Origin: Petrimonas sp. IBARAKI
GTDB lineage: Bacteria; Bacteroidota; Bacteroidia; Bacteroidales; Dysgonomonadaceae
Reading direction: 5' to 3'
Length of the DNA stretch: 64,000 nucleotides
NCBI GenBank assembly: GCA_002356435.2
Contig: AP018040.2
Coordinates: forward strand, 3,286,001 to 3,350,000
Both the position numbers and the translations under genes were made by a program. Of this stretch, positions 7,630-15,727 are shown piece after piece. Under the pieces are notes generated by a model. The model was given only the letters and a program-made list of their open reading frames with translations. It ran no database searches and was not told where the DNA came from. Positions within the stretch are counted from its first letter, which is position 1. Each line of letters opens with the position of its first letter.

Positions 7630-8505
7630 TTAGTTTGTTGAACCCAATAAACCCAGTACTTTTTCCAGACCGGCCGGCATTTCATCGTTGGTTGCCCTGA
7701 CCTTGACGCCTAAAGAATATTCTTTTTCAACCTTAATACCTGTACTTGACGATCTTTTGTAGGAAACATCCACTTTGAATTTTACCGGCCCCCAACCGCC
7801 AGAAGCTCCGGCATTGATACCAAATTCACTGCTTACGTTTTTCGTGTAGGTAGAGTTAAGCTTAACGTTGAAGTCCACCTCGCACGATTCAATCCGGAAA
7901 CTCGGTACATTGAGTAAGGCGATAAACGGTACATTTATTTCTGAATCTTGTTGAATTGTCGGAGAGGTAGTACCCGGATTTGCAGGATCATATTCAGGAT
8001 TAGGAACATTTTTCTTGTACTTGAACTCCGCCATCCTAAGTTTTTTTGTACCGGATGTGTCTGTCTCAAATCCCACCTCGTTAATGAAGCTCACGGTGCT
8101 TATCGATGCGTTCGATTGCGCTTTTACGCAAGCATCCAACGGTCCACCAATAATTGTTGCAAAATCAATACTCCCTAGCTCTGCGGCAAAATCTGCACTG
8201 GCAGCATCTGAGGTAATAAAAATCTTATCGTCTTCAGCCATTTGTCCGAAGATTAATTTTAACGCATCGGATGAAGCTCTGGCGACAGAGCTCTCCCATT
8301 TCTGGTCGTATCCGGTTTTAAAATTGTCGATAATGTCTATAATTTCTTTTTTTGTAAGTCCCTGCAATTCAGAAGGATCAATCCCGCTAATCTGTTCGTA
8401 TACCGAAGGGGATAGTACATCTTCCAGCCCCGCAAGCATCTCAATCAGTTCACTTTTTGTTTTTTTACTGTAGTCTTGTTCCAAGACCGATTTTAAAGTT
8501 TTCAT
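7630..8505 (-). CDS. DUF2589-like protein, first gene of the protease cassette
   Basis: 291 residues. From about residue 115 the sequence resembles the DUF2589 family: SIDFATIIGGPLDACVKAQ, then STVSFINEVGF, an arginine-containing MAEFKYKK strand, VPFIALLNVPSFRIESCEVDFNVKL, and a C-terminal beta-rich half with a Gly-rich turn (INAGASGGWGPVKFKVDVSY). The first ~110 residues are an added helical region. DUF2589 has no established function that I know. The alternating-strand C-terminal half with glycine-rich turns could fit oligomer or membrane-associated assemblies, but no transmembrane helix or signal peptide is seen. It leads a tightly packed five-gene operon with a protease. Family call is from memory of conserved blocks. 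Confidence 0.65.
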   Translation of the reverse strand: MKTLKSVLEQDYSKKTKSELIEMLAGLEDVLSPSVYEQISGIDPSELQGLTKKEIIDIIDNFKTGYDQKWESSVARASSDALKLIFGQMAEDDKIFITSDAASADFAAELGSIDFATIIGGPLDACVKAQSNASISTVSFINEVGFETDTSGTKKLRMAEFKYKKNVPNPEYDPANPGTTSPTIQQDSEINVPFIALLNVPSFRIESCEVDFNVKLNSTYTKNVSSEFGINAGASGGWGPVKFKVDVSYKRSSSTGIKVEKEYSLGVKVRATNDEMPAGLEKVLGLLGSTN

Positions 8506-8607
8506 CGTGCATTAATTTTAATAATAAAAACAATAGAATTTATTTGCGATAAAGATTCAAGCCGTACAATCTGCTGACTTATCGTTGATAAAATTAAGGG
8601 TGGATTT

Positions 8608-8680
8608 GAAAAAAAATTAGGACAATTCTGACAAAAATTTGGACATTTTGAACATTAACTTCTTTTGATTTGTACTACAA
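8608..8680 (+). promoter_or_regulatory. Operator-promoter element, copy A
   Basis: Matches copy B (4597-4670) over about 73 bp with one gap: TTAGGAC at 8617-8623, TTTGGAC at 8638-8644 (21 bp later), CATTAAC at 8653-8659 and a -7-like TTGATTTG at 8665-8672. It sits in the 239-bp gap between the hybrid sensor gene and the DUF2589-like gene. The hybrid sensor's AraC output domain and the stand-alone AraC protein are natural candidates to bind it (inference). On the minus strand it would lie 100-175 bp upstream of the cassette. Confidence 0.55.
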
Positions 8681-8744
8681 CGACGTAGCAAAAAACATAA
8701 TAAGCTTAATGTAAACATGTTAACATCATTAAAAAAAACAAAAG

Positions 8745-11618
8745 TTATTGAGGCAGATTTCGATAGGCTGTTGGAGTAACTCCTGTAATTTTCTTGAATA
8801 TTCGGGAAAAATAAGCCACATCAAGAAAGCCACATGCTTCAGCCACTTCCCCAATGTTTTTGTCACGCTTGGCCAGTAACTTTTTGGAGTAATCAATTTT
8901 CACATGAAGAATATAGGCAGAAGAAGAAAATCCCGAAATAGCGTTCACTTTTCGGTTAAGCTGCGAAGGACTAATATTCAATGAGTCAGCTATTTGTTGT
9001 GGACCCAGATTGGGATTGGATATTTTTTTGAAAATTAAATTAGTAACATTATGAAGAAAAATCATATTGGCATCCATAGGTTCTTTTGAACCTTCCTCCA
9101 ATACTGCCTTCATATACTTTACTTTCATGACCTTAATAAATTCCAGCAGGTTTGAAATTCTGATCAAGAGCTCCTCGGGCTGAAAAGGTTTTCTGATATA
9201 CACATCTGCACCGCACTTAAGTCCGGTCAGCATATCTTCGGAAGTAGTCTTTGCCGTGATCACAATAACCGGAATATGATTTAAAATTGTTGAAGATTTC
9301 ACTTCTTTACATAAGGTCAATCCATCTTTACGAGGCATCATCGCATCAGTTATGATGATATCGGGTATCAGCCTGAGGGCTTTTTCCATACCGTCTACAC
9401 CGTCAACGGCTGCAATGACGTTATACTCGTCTTTTAAAAGTGATTGAACATAAAAGAGGACATCCGGGTTGTCTTCTACCAGTAAAATGGAGGGTTTGCC
9501 ATCCACGTGAGGCACCTCTTCCTCAAATACTGATTGGCATGCTTTTGATTCATCTTTCCAATCTACAGAAAAATTCGTGTTATAAGGTGAATCACTGCCT
9601 GGTTCCCATTTCTCGATATTCACTTTCTCGTTTGTTCTTAACGGAAGTGTAACGGTAAACTCCGAGCCTTTGTTAAGCTGGCTCTTCACCTCTATGGTTC
9701 CATTCATATGCTCTACCAGCTGTTTGGTAAAAGCCAGTCCAATCCCACTGCCCTGCTTATCTCCCGAATTAGGCACCTGATAAAAAAGATCGAATATTCT
9801 TTCGAAATCATCTTCGCTTATACCCACACCATTATCAGTCACTTTTAATTTCACATCCTTCTCATCGGCCGTAATTAAAACACTAACCAATCCGTGATTT
9901 GAGGTATATTTAATAGCATTGGAAAGTAAATTCTGAAAAATGTCGGTTATATAGTTAGGCACAAAATCCATCTCAATAAGTGGACTTTGGGGATAGAAAG
10001 AGATAAATATGTTCTTGTCGTTCGCAAATAAACGATACCGGTCAATCAATATCCCTATAAAAGTTACAATGTTACCGTTTTTCCATACCGGTTTATCCAG
10101 TCCGGAACTTATTTTAGTTATATCGAGCAGCTGATTTACCAGACGCAGCATCTGTTCACCTTGTTTCTCGATAGCAGAAAGGTAATACTTTTCTTCTTCA
10201 AGCGGGACTTTTTTGTTCTGCAGCTGCCTGCTGTGTCCAAGTATTATTGTTAAAGGTGTCCGGAATTCATGGGTGATATTGGTGAAGAAATTCGATTTAA
10301 CCCTATCTATTTTTCGCAACGTTTTATTTTTCTTGGTACGTTGTAAAAAAGCGTACCACAACGTTACAGACAAGGATATCAATAACAATAATGCTGCAGC
10401 AGATGCCGTAAGTATAATTCTGGTCTCACGCACTTGCATCTCCCTTTCCCTGTTCAACTGATCAATAAACTTCAAATTTTTTTCGCGTTCATAATTGATG
10501 CGTATATCCGTTACCTGATTATTCTTCTGTATGCTAAGGATACTGTCCTGGTACATTACGCTTAACTTATTGTTTTCTAGCGCATCTCTGTATTTTCCGA
10601 TCCGACTATAGTACATCTCGTACAAAGCATAGACTTCCGACAAATGTTCGGGAGATCTGATCTCCTCTGCAGTCTCTTTAGCTTTCTCGAGATACCTGAG
10701 TGCTTCATCAAAATTGTCCAACTTAAGATTGATCCTGGAAACGGCCAGGCAAGAGACAAGCCAATGCCACTTATCGTCCATTCCGTCCATTACAGCATAA
10801 GCTTTCCGATACTCATCTTCTGCTTTTTGATATTCATTTTGATCTTCAAAAATTTCGCCAAAATGCGTATGACAAAGCCCGATCCCCAATTTTGATCCAA
10901 TCAATTGGTTTTTAATCATAGAAAGATCGTAATAATAGAACGCCGAATCATACTGCTTCCTCATTTGGTAAATAGCTCCTAAATTGGCATAGTTTATGGC
11001 CTGACCGAGATTACTTTCGATGGTGACTTCTCCCTTGAGTGCTTCCCTGAATTTATTTTCGGCTTCGGTAAAATCGTTTATGGAAAGCGCGATGTTACCA
11101 ATACCATTCAGGGCCATAACCCTGTTTTTCTGGTTCGCCTTATCGTTGACATCTTGAAAGCTCTCTGTAATCTGAAGGGCCTGATAGTGGTAGTCGGACG
11201 CTTCGGGAAGGACGCCGATCCTTCTCAGGTTGGTTCCAATATTGTTGTAAGCTTGTGCAATATAAATTGTATCCTTCAAGAGGAGGGCAGCATTTAACGA
11301 TTGCTGATGATAGTCGATCGCATTGGAAAAGTCAGATTGTGCCCGATACCTGTTACCAAGCTCACAACTAGTGATATAAATACCGGCGTAGTTTTTGGAT
11401 GCCGTAAAACTGTTCAGCAGGAGTAATACTGAGTCGGCAGGAAAGTTGCGTGAATATACTTTTTTCTCCAGACTGTCTTTAAATGCAGTGCTCTCAATTG
11501 TGGTATTTCCCGTTCTTGTACACGAAACAACTGTCAAAAATAAAAAAACCACCGCCCTAACAGTTAGCTGAGTTAACTGCTGGCGAGAAACATGAATGTA
11601 TTTTACCAATAAATTCAT
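8745..11618 (-). CDS. Hybrid two-component sensor/regulator with TPR sensor and AraC output
   Basis: 957 residues from the ATG at 11618; the in-frame ATG at 11660 lies at the predicted transcription start and is unlikely. Order of parts: N-terminal hydrophobic segment with a lipoprotein-like VVSC (Cys33); a TPR-type region of about 300 residues; a membrane helix near 403-425; HisKA with phospho-acceptor His450 in NITHEFRTPL; HATPase with NLLSNAIKYTSN, DNGVGI and GSGIGLA; a receiver domain with ITDAMMPRKDG; and a C-terminal AraC helix-turn-helix ending GFLDVAYFSRIFKKITGVTP. Most hybrid systems of this kind in Bacteroidota sense glycans through beta-propellers; this one has TPRs instead, so its signal is unknown. 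It probably controls the downstream cassette. Confidence 0.93.
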   Translation of the reverse strand: MNLLVKYIHVSRQQLTQLTVRAVVFLFLTVVSCTRTGNTTIESTAFKDSLEKKVYSRNFPADSVLLLLNSFTASKNYAGIYITSCELGNRYRAQSDFSNAIDYHQQSLNAALLLKDTIYIAQAYNNIGTNLRRIGVLPEASDYHYQALQITESFQDVNDKANQKNRVMALNGIGNIALSINDFTEAENKFREALKGEVTIESNLGQAINYANLGAIYQMRKQYDSAFYYYDLSMIKNQLIGSKLGIGLCHTHFGEIFEDQNEYQKAEDEYRKAYAVMDGMDDKWHWLVSCLAVSRINLKLDNFDEALRYLEKAKETAEEIRSPEHLSEVYALYEMYYSRIGKYRDALENNKLSVMYQDSILSIQKNNQVTDIRINYEREKNLKFIDQLNREREMQVRETRIILTASAAALLLLISLSVTLWYAFLQRTKKNKTLRKIDRVKSNFFTNITHEFRTPLTIILGHSRQLQNKKVPLEEEKYYLSAIEKQGEQMLRLVNQLLDITKISSGLDKPVWKNGNIVTFIGILIDRYRLFANDKNIFISFYPQSPLIEMDFVPNYITDIFQNLLSNAIKYTSNHGLVSVLITADEKDVKLKVTDNGVGISEDDFERIFDLFYQVPNSGDKQGSGIGLAFTKQLVEHMNGTIEVKSQLNKGSEFTVTLPLRTNEKVNIEKWEPGSDSPYNTNFSVDWKDESKACQSVFEEEVPHVDGKPSILLVEDNPDVLFYVQSLLKDEYNVIAAVDGVDGMEKALRLIPDIIITDAMMPRKDGLTLCKEVKSSTILNHIPVIVITAKTTSEDMLTGLKCGADVYIRKPFQPEELLIRISNLLEFIKVMKVKYMKAVLEEGSKEPMDANMIFLHNVTNLIFKKISNPNLGPQQIADSLNISPSQLNRKVNAISGFSSSAYILHVKIDYSKKLLAKRDKNIGEVAEACGFLDVAYFSRIFKKITGVTPTAYRNLPQ

Positions 11619-11665
11619 TATTTTTTGTGTCTCTTGGCGGTAAACAACAGATATCCGCATCGTTG

Positions 11666-11673
11666 CAAATGTA
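11666..11673 (-). promoter_or_regulatory. -7 element for the hybrid sensor gene
   Basis: Minus-strand TACATTTG. The predicted start near 11659 gives a leader of about 40 nt to the ATG at 11618 and argues against the longer start at 11660. Confidence 0.5.
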
Positions 11674-11675
11674 AT

Positions 11676-11711
11676 AAAAAAAAGCTGATAAACGCAAATT
11701 TTATCAGCTTT
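11676..11711 (-). terminator. Intrinsic terminator after rplI
   Basis: A perfect 12-bp stem joins AAAGCTGATAAA (11681-11692) and TTTATCAGCTTT (11700-11711) with a 7-nt loop. On the minus strand it is followed by a T-run (11676-11683). It lies 24 bp beyond the rplI stop. Confidence 0.8.
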
Positions 11712-11734
11712 TAAAAAAATTTATTCTGTATATG

Positions 11735-12178
11735 TTATTCTGCTACTACCTCAAATGGAATTTCAACAGACACTTCTTTGTGCAACTTGGCAACGGCAAC
11801 GTAGTTTCCTACTTCTTTTACCGCATCTTTTATCACAATGCTTTTTCTCTCCACATCAAAACCCTTTTCTTTCAATGCATCGGCAATCTGAATGTTGGTA
11901 ACCGACCCAAAGATCGTTCCGGTGGAACTGGTTTTTGCACCGATGGTAAGGGATACTCCTTCCATTTTTTCGGCCAGGGCCAAGGCGGTTGCTTTAATTT
12001 GTTCCAACTTATGAGCTCGTTGTTTCAGGTTTTCAGCCAACACTTTTTTCGATGATTCGGTAGCAATAATAGCTTTTCCCTGTGGAATAAGATAGTTGCG
12101 GGCATATCCTTTCTTTACGTTTACTATGTCGTCTTTGTAGCCTAAATTCACTACATCTTCCTTTAAAATTACTTCCAT
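11735..12178 (-). CDS. rplI: 50S ribosomal protein L9
   Basis: 147 residues, the usual length. Residues 1-50 contain the conserved rRNA-binding start [19 protein letters not shown] followed by [13 protein letters not shown]; a long connecting helix follows and the C-terminal domain ends with FEVVAE. L9 binds 23S rRNA near the L1 stalk. It is last in the rpsF-rpsR-rplI operon, 18 bp after rpsR, and is closed by the hairpin at 11676-11711. Confidence 0.97.
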   Translation of the reverse strand: MEVILKEDVVNLGYKDDIVNVKKGYARNYLIPQGKAIIATESSKKVLAENLKQRAHKLEQIKATALALAEKMEGVSLTIGAKTSSTGTIFGSVTNIQIADALKEKGFDVERKSIVIKDAVKEVGNYVAVAKLHKEVSVEIPFEVVAE

Positions 12179-12196
12179 AACTTTTCCTCCTTCTTT

Positions 12197-12463
12197 TTAT
12201 TTCATTAAATCGGTTACGTACGGAAGCAAAGCTATGTGACGTGCTCTCTTAACTGCTTGCGCGATACGACGTTGAAACTTAAGCGATGTACCTGTTATTC
12301 TGCGTGGAAGAATTTTCCCTTGCTCATTCAGGAACTTTTTCAAAAATTCGGGATCCTTGTAATCGATATACTTGATTCCATTCTTTTTGAAACGACAATA
12401 CTTTTTCTTCTTAACATCCACCGATACGGGAGTCAAATATCTGATTTCTGATTGTTTAGCCAT
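12197..12463 (-). CDS. rpsR: 30S ribosomal protein S18
   Basis: 88 residues. Contains the family blocks [24 protein letters not shown] (split across residues 30-55), [26 protein letters not shown] at the C-terminal end, which pack with S6 on the platform of the 30S subunit. It follows rpsF by 3 bp, as in most bacteria, and has the Lys-rich N-terminus common in Bacteroidota. Confidence 0.97.
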   Translation of the reverse strand: MAKQSEIRYLTPVSVDVKKKKYCRFKKNGIKYIDYKDPEFLKKFLNEQGKILPRRITGTSLKFQRRIAQAVKRARHIALLPYVTDLMK

Positions 12464-12466
12464 CTT

Positions 12467-12871
12467 TTAATCCTCCTTTTCCTCTAATTCAACTTTTTTT
12501 CCCACCTTAGCGGTATCCTGAGTACGTGCTTCCTGCTTCTTACCGCCTTTGTTGTTTCGTCTTTTCTCAGCATACTCAAAAGCAAAATGATCCTGCTTGA
12601 TAGTTAAGAAACGAATTACACGCTCATCGCGACGGAAGTTTACTTCTAATCTGGCAACCACTGACGGGTCAGCTTTGAATTCCAGAAACGTATAAAAGCC
12701 GGTTGTTTTTTTATCGATGGGGTAAGCCAGCTTACGTAATCCCCAGTTTTCTTCGTTTACAATTTCAGCCCCTTGGTCCGTGAGGAGGTTTTTGAATTTT
12801 TCAACCGCTTCCTTCATCTGTACATCAGACAAAACGGGAGTCAAAATGAAAACGGTTTCGTAATTGTTCAT
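12467..12871 (-). CDS. rpsF: 30S ribosomal protein S6
   Basis: 134 residues. Begins [16 protein letters not shown] and has the [17 protein letters not shown] and [13 protein letters not shown] blocks that define S6. The last ~35 residues are a charged tail, common for S6 proteins. It forms a dimer with S18 on 16S rRNA. First gene of its operon, with a well-formed promoter 55-85 bp upstream (12926-12956). Confidence 0.97.
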   Translation of the reverse strand: MNNYETVFILTPVLSDVQMKEAVEKFKNLLTDQGAEIVNEENWGLRKLAYPIDKKTTGFYTFLEFKADPSVVARLEVNFRRDERVIRFLTIKQDHFAFEYAEKRRNNKGGKKQEARTQDTAKVGKKVELEEKED

Positions 12872-12925
12872 ACTAAAATGAATTAATTATTAATGATTTA
12901 AACCGAAAAATTATTTTTCGGACGG

Positions 12926-12956
12926 CAAAGATACAATAAAATACGCTAAAAACAAA
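12926..12956 (-). promoter_or_regulatory. Promoter of rpsF-rpsR-rplI
   Basis: On the minus strand TTTG (12953-12956), a 19-bp spacer and TATCTTTG (12926-12933) match the Bacteroidota -33/-7 promoter consensus closely. The predicted start near 12919 gives a leader of roughly 48 nt. Confidence 0.75.
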
Positions 12957-13090
12957 GCTCTAAGGCTAATAAAAAAGATAAAAGACTGAAATTCGCACAC
13001 TATTCGGATAAAGAAAACAGAGACAGTGACCGTCGTTTAACCAGACAAAACAACTTCTGGAATAATACATTCACGAAAAAAGGCTACTTT

Positions 13091-13990
13091 CTAGACAACA
13101 CTTTCCCAAATCCGATAGCGAAGTTCAAATCCTTTAGGAATAAAAATAATCATGGGATCTGTTGTATACGGTACCCTTCTTGTTTCCCCGTAGATAAATT
13201 TCCCGGTCAGTTCCCTGTCTGGGCAACCCATCCGCGTAGACGCAATTTCACCGTCCGAATCAAAAATCATAAACATGTGGGGAGAAAAATTCATGTCTCC
13301 GGCATCTCCGAAAGTTACGTCGATAAGACGATGCCGATTGCAATCCACTTTTTTCGTGATACCTACAACAAGTTCTATTTTTGAATTTTCAGAGCCTGCT
13401 GGCAATTGTAATATATAACCGTCGTATTTGTCTTTAGTCAGGTCGAAGGGACGTTTTTCAAAGAGCTTATTTTCGGGATCGTGCTCAACCTGAATCATTT
13501 CGGCAACTTTCCACACGGTATGCTTCAATTCAATATCTTTTGGGAGATAAACAACCGTGGGTCTTAAACTGTTATAATCGACCAAAACCGGCATCCCACG
13601 AGCAAACTCGGTGTGCAGGCTGTCTGTTGCACATCCCAGCAACGTCTGCACCACTTCCCCTTCCGACCGGTAAATGTAGCGTAACACATCTTCATCGGCA
13701 AAAGAATCTTCTACAAACTCACCCTGTAAGCTATAATCGTTGCATTCATCCATTTGCATCGTCTTACCCGGGATTATCTCAACGATAAATTGAGATTCAT
13801 CAGGCTTCCCGGGCACGGAAATGACATATTTTTGATAACCTTGTGGATGAGGATATTTTTTCAGGATTCCAGTCATCTCTATTGAATCCAACCGATAAGG
13901 ATTGTCAGATGATGTCGATTTCCCTTGCGAACAGTTTGTAAGTAAAACCAAAAGTGTAAGTAAGAAAAGAAGGGAATAAAACTTTTTCAT
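13091..13990 (-). CDS. Lipoprotein with two tandem ecotin domains (serine protease inhibitor)
   Basis: 299 residues. The N-terminal signal ends in a lipobox LLTNC (Cys20), so it is probably anchored in a membrane facing the periplasm or outside. Domain 1 (about 42-166) and domain 2 (about 178-297) each follow ecotin: a YP/RP start, a VEIIPGKTMQMDEC or LVVGITKKVDCNRHRL strand, the primary binding loop before a conserved Cys, and a final YLPKDIELKHTVWK or FIPKGFELRYRIW. Each has the disulfide pair (Cys83/Cys120 and Cys217/Cys256). Counting from the second Cys as in E. coli ecotin, whose P1 is Met84, P1 is Leu117 in domain 1 and Arg253 in domain 2. Ecotins inhibit trypsin-fold proteases as dimers; a tandem form could act as a built-in dimer (inference). 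Confidence 0.85.
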   Translation of the reverse strand: MKKFYSLLFLLTLLVLLTNCSQGKSTSSDNPYRLDSIEMTGILKKYPHPQGYQKYVISVPGKPDESQFIVEIIPGKTMQMDECNDYSLQGEFVEDSFADEDVLRYIYRSEGEVVQTLLGCATDSLHTEFARGMPVLVDYNSLRPTVVYLPKDIELKHTVWKVAEMIQVEHDPENKLFEKRPFDLTKDKYDGYILQLPAGSENSKIELVVGITKKVDCNRHRLIDVTFGDAGDMNFSPHMFMIFDSDGEIASTRMGCPDRELTGKFIYGETRRVPYTTDPMIIFIPKGFELRYRIWESVV

Positions 13991-14068
13991 AATAGCTATT
14001 TTAGGGTTTTGTTATCTGTTAAACGTTTCCTTATTCAAATAGTTCTATGCCTATTGCGTAAAAAGTCG

Positions 14069-14076
14069 TATTTTTG
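14069..14076 (+). promoter_or_regulatory. -7 element for the U32 peptidase gene
   Basis: TATTTTTG fits TAnnTTTG; the predicted start near 14083 leaves a leader of about 14 nt before the ATG at 14097. No clear -33 element. Confidence 0.45.
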
Positions 14077-14096
14077 TATCTCAAAAAATCACAGAG

Positions 14097-15365
14097 ATGA
14101 AAAAAATTCACGATTACGAAATCATGTCACCGGCAGGTTCCTACGAATCACTGACAGCTGCCATTCAGGGAGGTGCTGATTCTATCTATTTTGGCATCGA
14201 GGGGCTGAACATGCGTGCCAAGTCGTCCAACAATTTCACCGTGGAAGACCTGCACAAAATTGCGGAGATCTGCAGGGAAAATAAAATAAAAAGTTACCTG
14301 ACCGTCAATACCATTATTTATGACAACGACATGGAGCTGATGCGAAAAGTGGTGAATGCAGCCAGGGAAGCCAATTTATCAGCAATCATCGCAGCAGACG
14401 TGGCGGTGTTGATGTATGCCCGAAGCATTGGAGTGGAAGTACACTTGTCTACCCAGCTGAATATCACCAACACCGAATCGTTACGGTTTTACGCCCAGTT
14501 TGCCGATGTGGTGGTGTTGGCTCGCGAACTCAACCTCGATCAGGTAGCTTCCATTCACAAAGACATCGTCGAACAGCAGATAAAGGGCCCGTCGGGTGAT
14601 CTGATACGCATAGAAATGTTCGCGCACGGTGCTTTATGTATGGCTGTTTCAGGCAAATGCTATCTAAGCTTACACGAAAAAAATCTGTCGGCAAACCGGG
14701 GAGCATGCAACCAGATTTGCCGCCGTGGATATATCGTAAAGGACAAGGACAGCGAAATTGAGCTGGAAATTGACAACGAGTACATCATGTCTCCCAAAGA
14801 CCTCAAGACCATCCATTTCATGAATAAGATGATGGATGCGGGTGTCCGGGTCTTTAAGATTGAAGGCCGTGCCCGCGGCCCGGAGTACGTCCGGACAGTA
14901 ACCTCGTGCTACAAAGAAGCGGCCCAGGCCTACTGCAACGATACGTTTTCGCAGGAAAAAATCGATACATGGAACGAAAAGCTGGCCACCGTCTTTAATC
15001 GCGGATTCTGGGACGGGTATTACCTCGGCCAACGGTTGGGTGAATGGACGCACCGGTACGGTTCAGGGGCAACAAAAAGAAAAGTTTATGTGGGCAAAGC
15101 CATTAAGCATTTCGGGAACATCGGCGTTACGGAATTTTTGGTAGAAGCCCAACCGGTTAAGGAAGGCGATGAGTTATTGATCACCGGACCGACCACCGGC
15201 GCGGTTTTTGTGACGGCAGAAGATATCCGAGTCCATTTGAGGCAAGTTTCCGAAGCAGTTAAAGGCGATCACTTCTCGATAAAAACGCCCGAGAAAATCC
15301 GCCCAAACGACCAGCTTTACAAAATGGTAAAGGCTGAACGCCGCGGGACAGCTCACGAACGTTAA
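14097..15365 (+). CDS. Peptidase U32 family protein
   Basis: 422 residues, the short form of the family (YhbU/RlhA-like group). The N-terminus EIMSPAGSYESLTAAIQGGADSIYFG is the U32 signature. Cysteines in HGALCMAVSGKCYLS and GACNQICRRGY match the iron-sulfur ligands known in RlhA/TrhP-type members, and DLKTIHFMNKMMDAGVRVFKIEGR is also conserved. Characterised relatives act in RNA hydroxylation with prephenate or are called collagenase-like proteases; which role applies here cannot be told. Its end overlaps that of the convergent DCC gene by 4 bp. Confidence 0.88.
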   Translation: MKKIHDYEIMSPAGSYESLTAAIQGGADSIYFGIEGLNMRAKSSNNFTVEDLHKIAEICRENKIKSYLTVNTIIYDNDMELMRKVVNAAREANLSAIIAADVAVLMYARSIGVEVHLSTQLNITNTESLRFYAQFADVVVLARELNLDQVASIHKDIVEQQIKGPSGDLIRIEMFAHGALCMAVSGKCYLSLHEKNLSANRGACNQICRRGYIVKDKDSEIELEIDNEYIMSPKDLKTIHFMNKMMDAGVRVFKIEGRARGPEYVRTVTSCYKEAAQAYCNDTFSQEKIDTWNEKLATVFNRGFWDGYYLGQRLGEWTHRYGSGATKRKVYVGKAIKHFGNIGVTEFLVEAQPVKEGDELLITGPTTGAVFVTAEDIRVHLRQVSEAVKGDHFSIKTPEKIRPNDQLYKMVKAERRGTAHER

Positions 15366-15727
15366 ATCCTCTCGCAGTCTTTTTGCCGGCAATGCAACGG
15401 AACTATATGCCTGTTTACAGCCAATTGTTTATACAAACAAGAGCCCAACCGGGTGATTTTCAATACCCAGAAAGCCGGAACAAGCAACCAGAACAGCGGA
15501 AGCCGGAGAATAGTCCGATACAGCGAATCGTATCCGTATTTCCATATCCCTTTGTGAACAGATGCCAATTGCTCTTCCGCCAAAGTCAGATTCAACCCGG
15601 GTGCAATTTTCGTATGCTCTTCATTACGTAACTCTCTGCATGAGATAAGATTAAACCAATCTAACTGACGGATCAGGTTCATCAACCGGGTGCAGTTTTT
15701 GCACCAATTATCGTAGTAAACAGTCAT
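15362..15727 (-). CDS. DCC-family (DUF393) thiol-disulfide-like protein
   Basis: 121 residues from ATG 15727, which overlaps the upstream stop codon (ATGA). The N-terminal MTVYYDNWCKNCTRLMNLIRQLD is the DxxCxxC motif of the DCC family, predicted to have a thioredoxin-like fold. A hydrophobic helix around residues 75-95 is also typical of the family. Function unknown; translational coupling with the RNA methyltransferase gene is clear, but a common pathway is not. Confidence 0.8.
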   Translation of the reverse strand: MTVYYDNWCKNCTRLMNLIRQLDWFNLISCRELRNEEHTKIAPGLNLTLAEEQLASVHKGIWKYGYDSLYRTILRLPLFWLLVPAFWVLKITRLGSCLYKQLAVNRHIVPLHCRQKDCERI

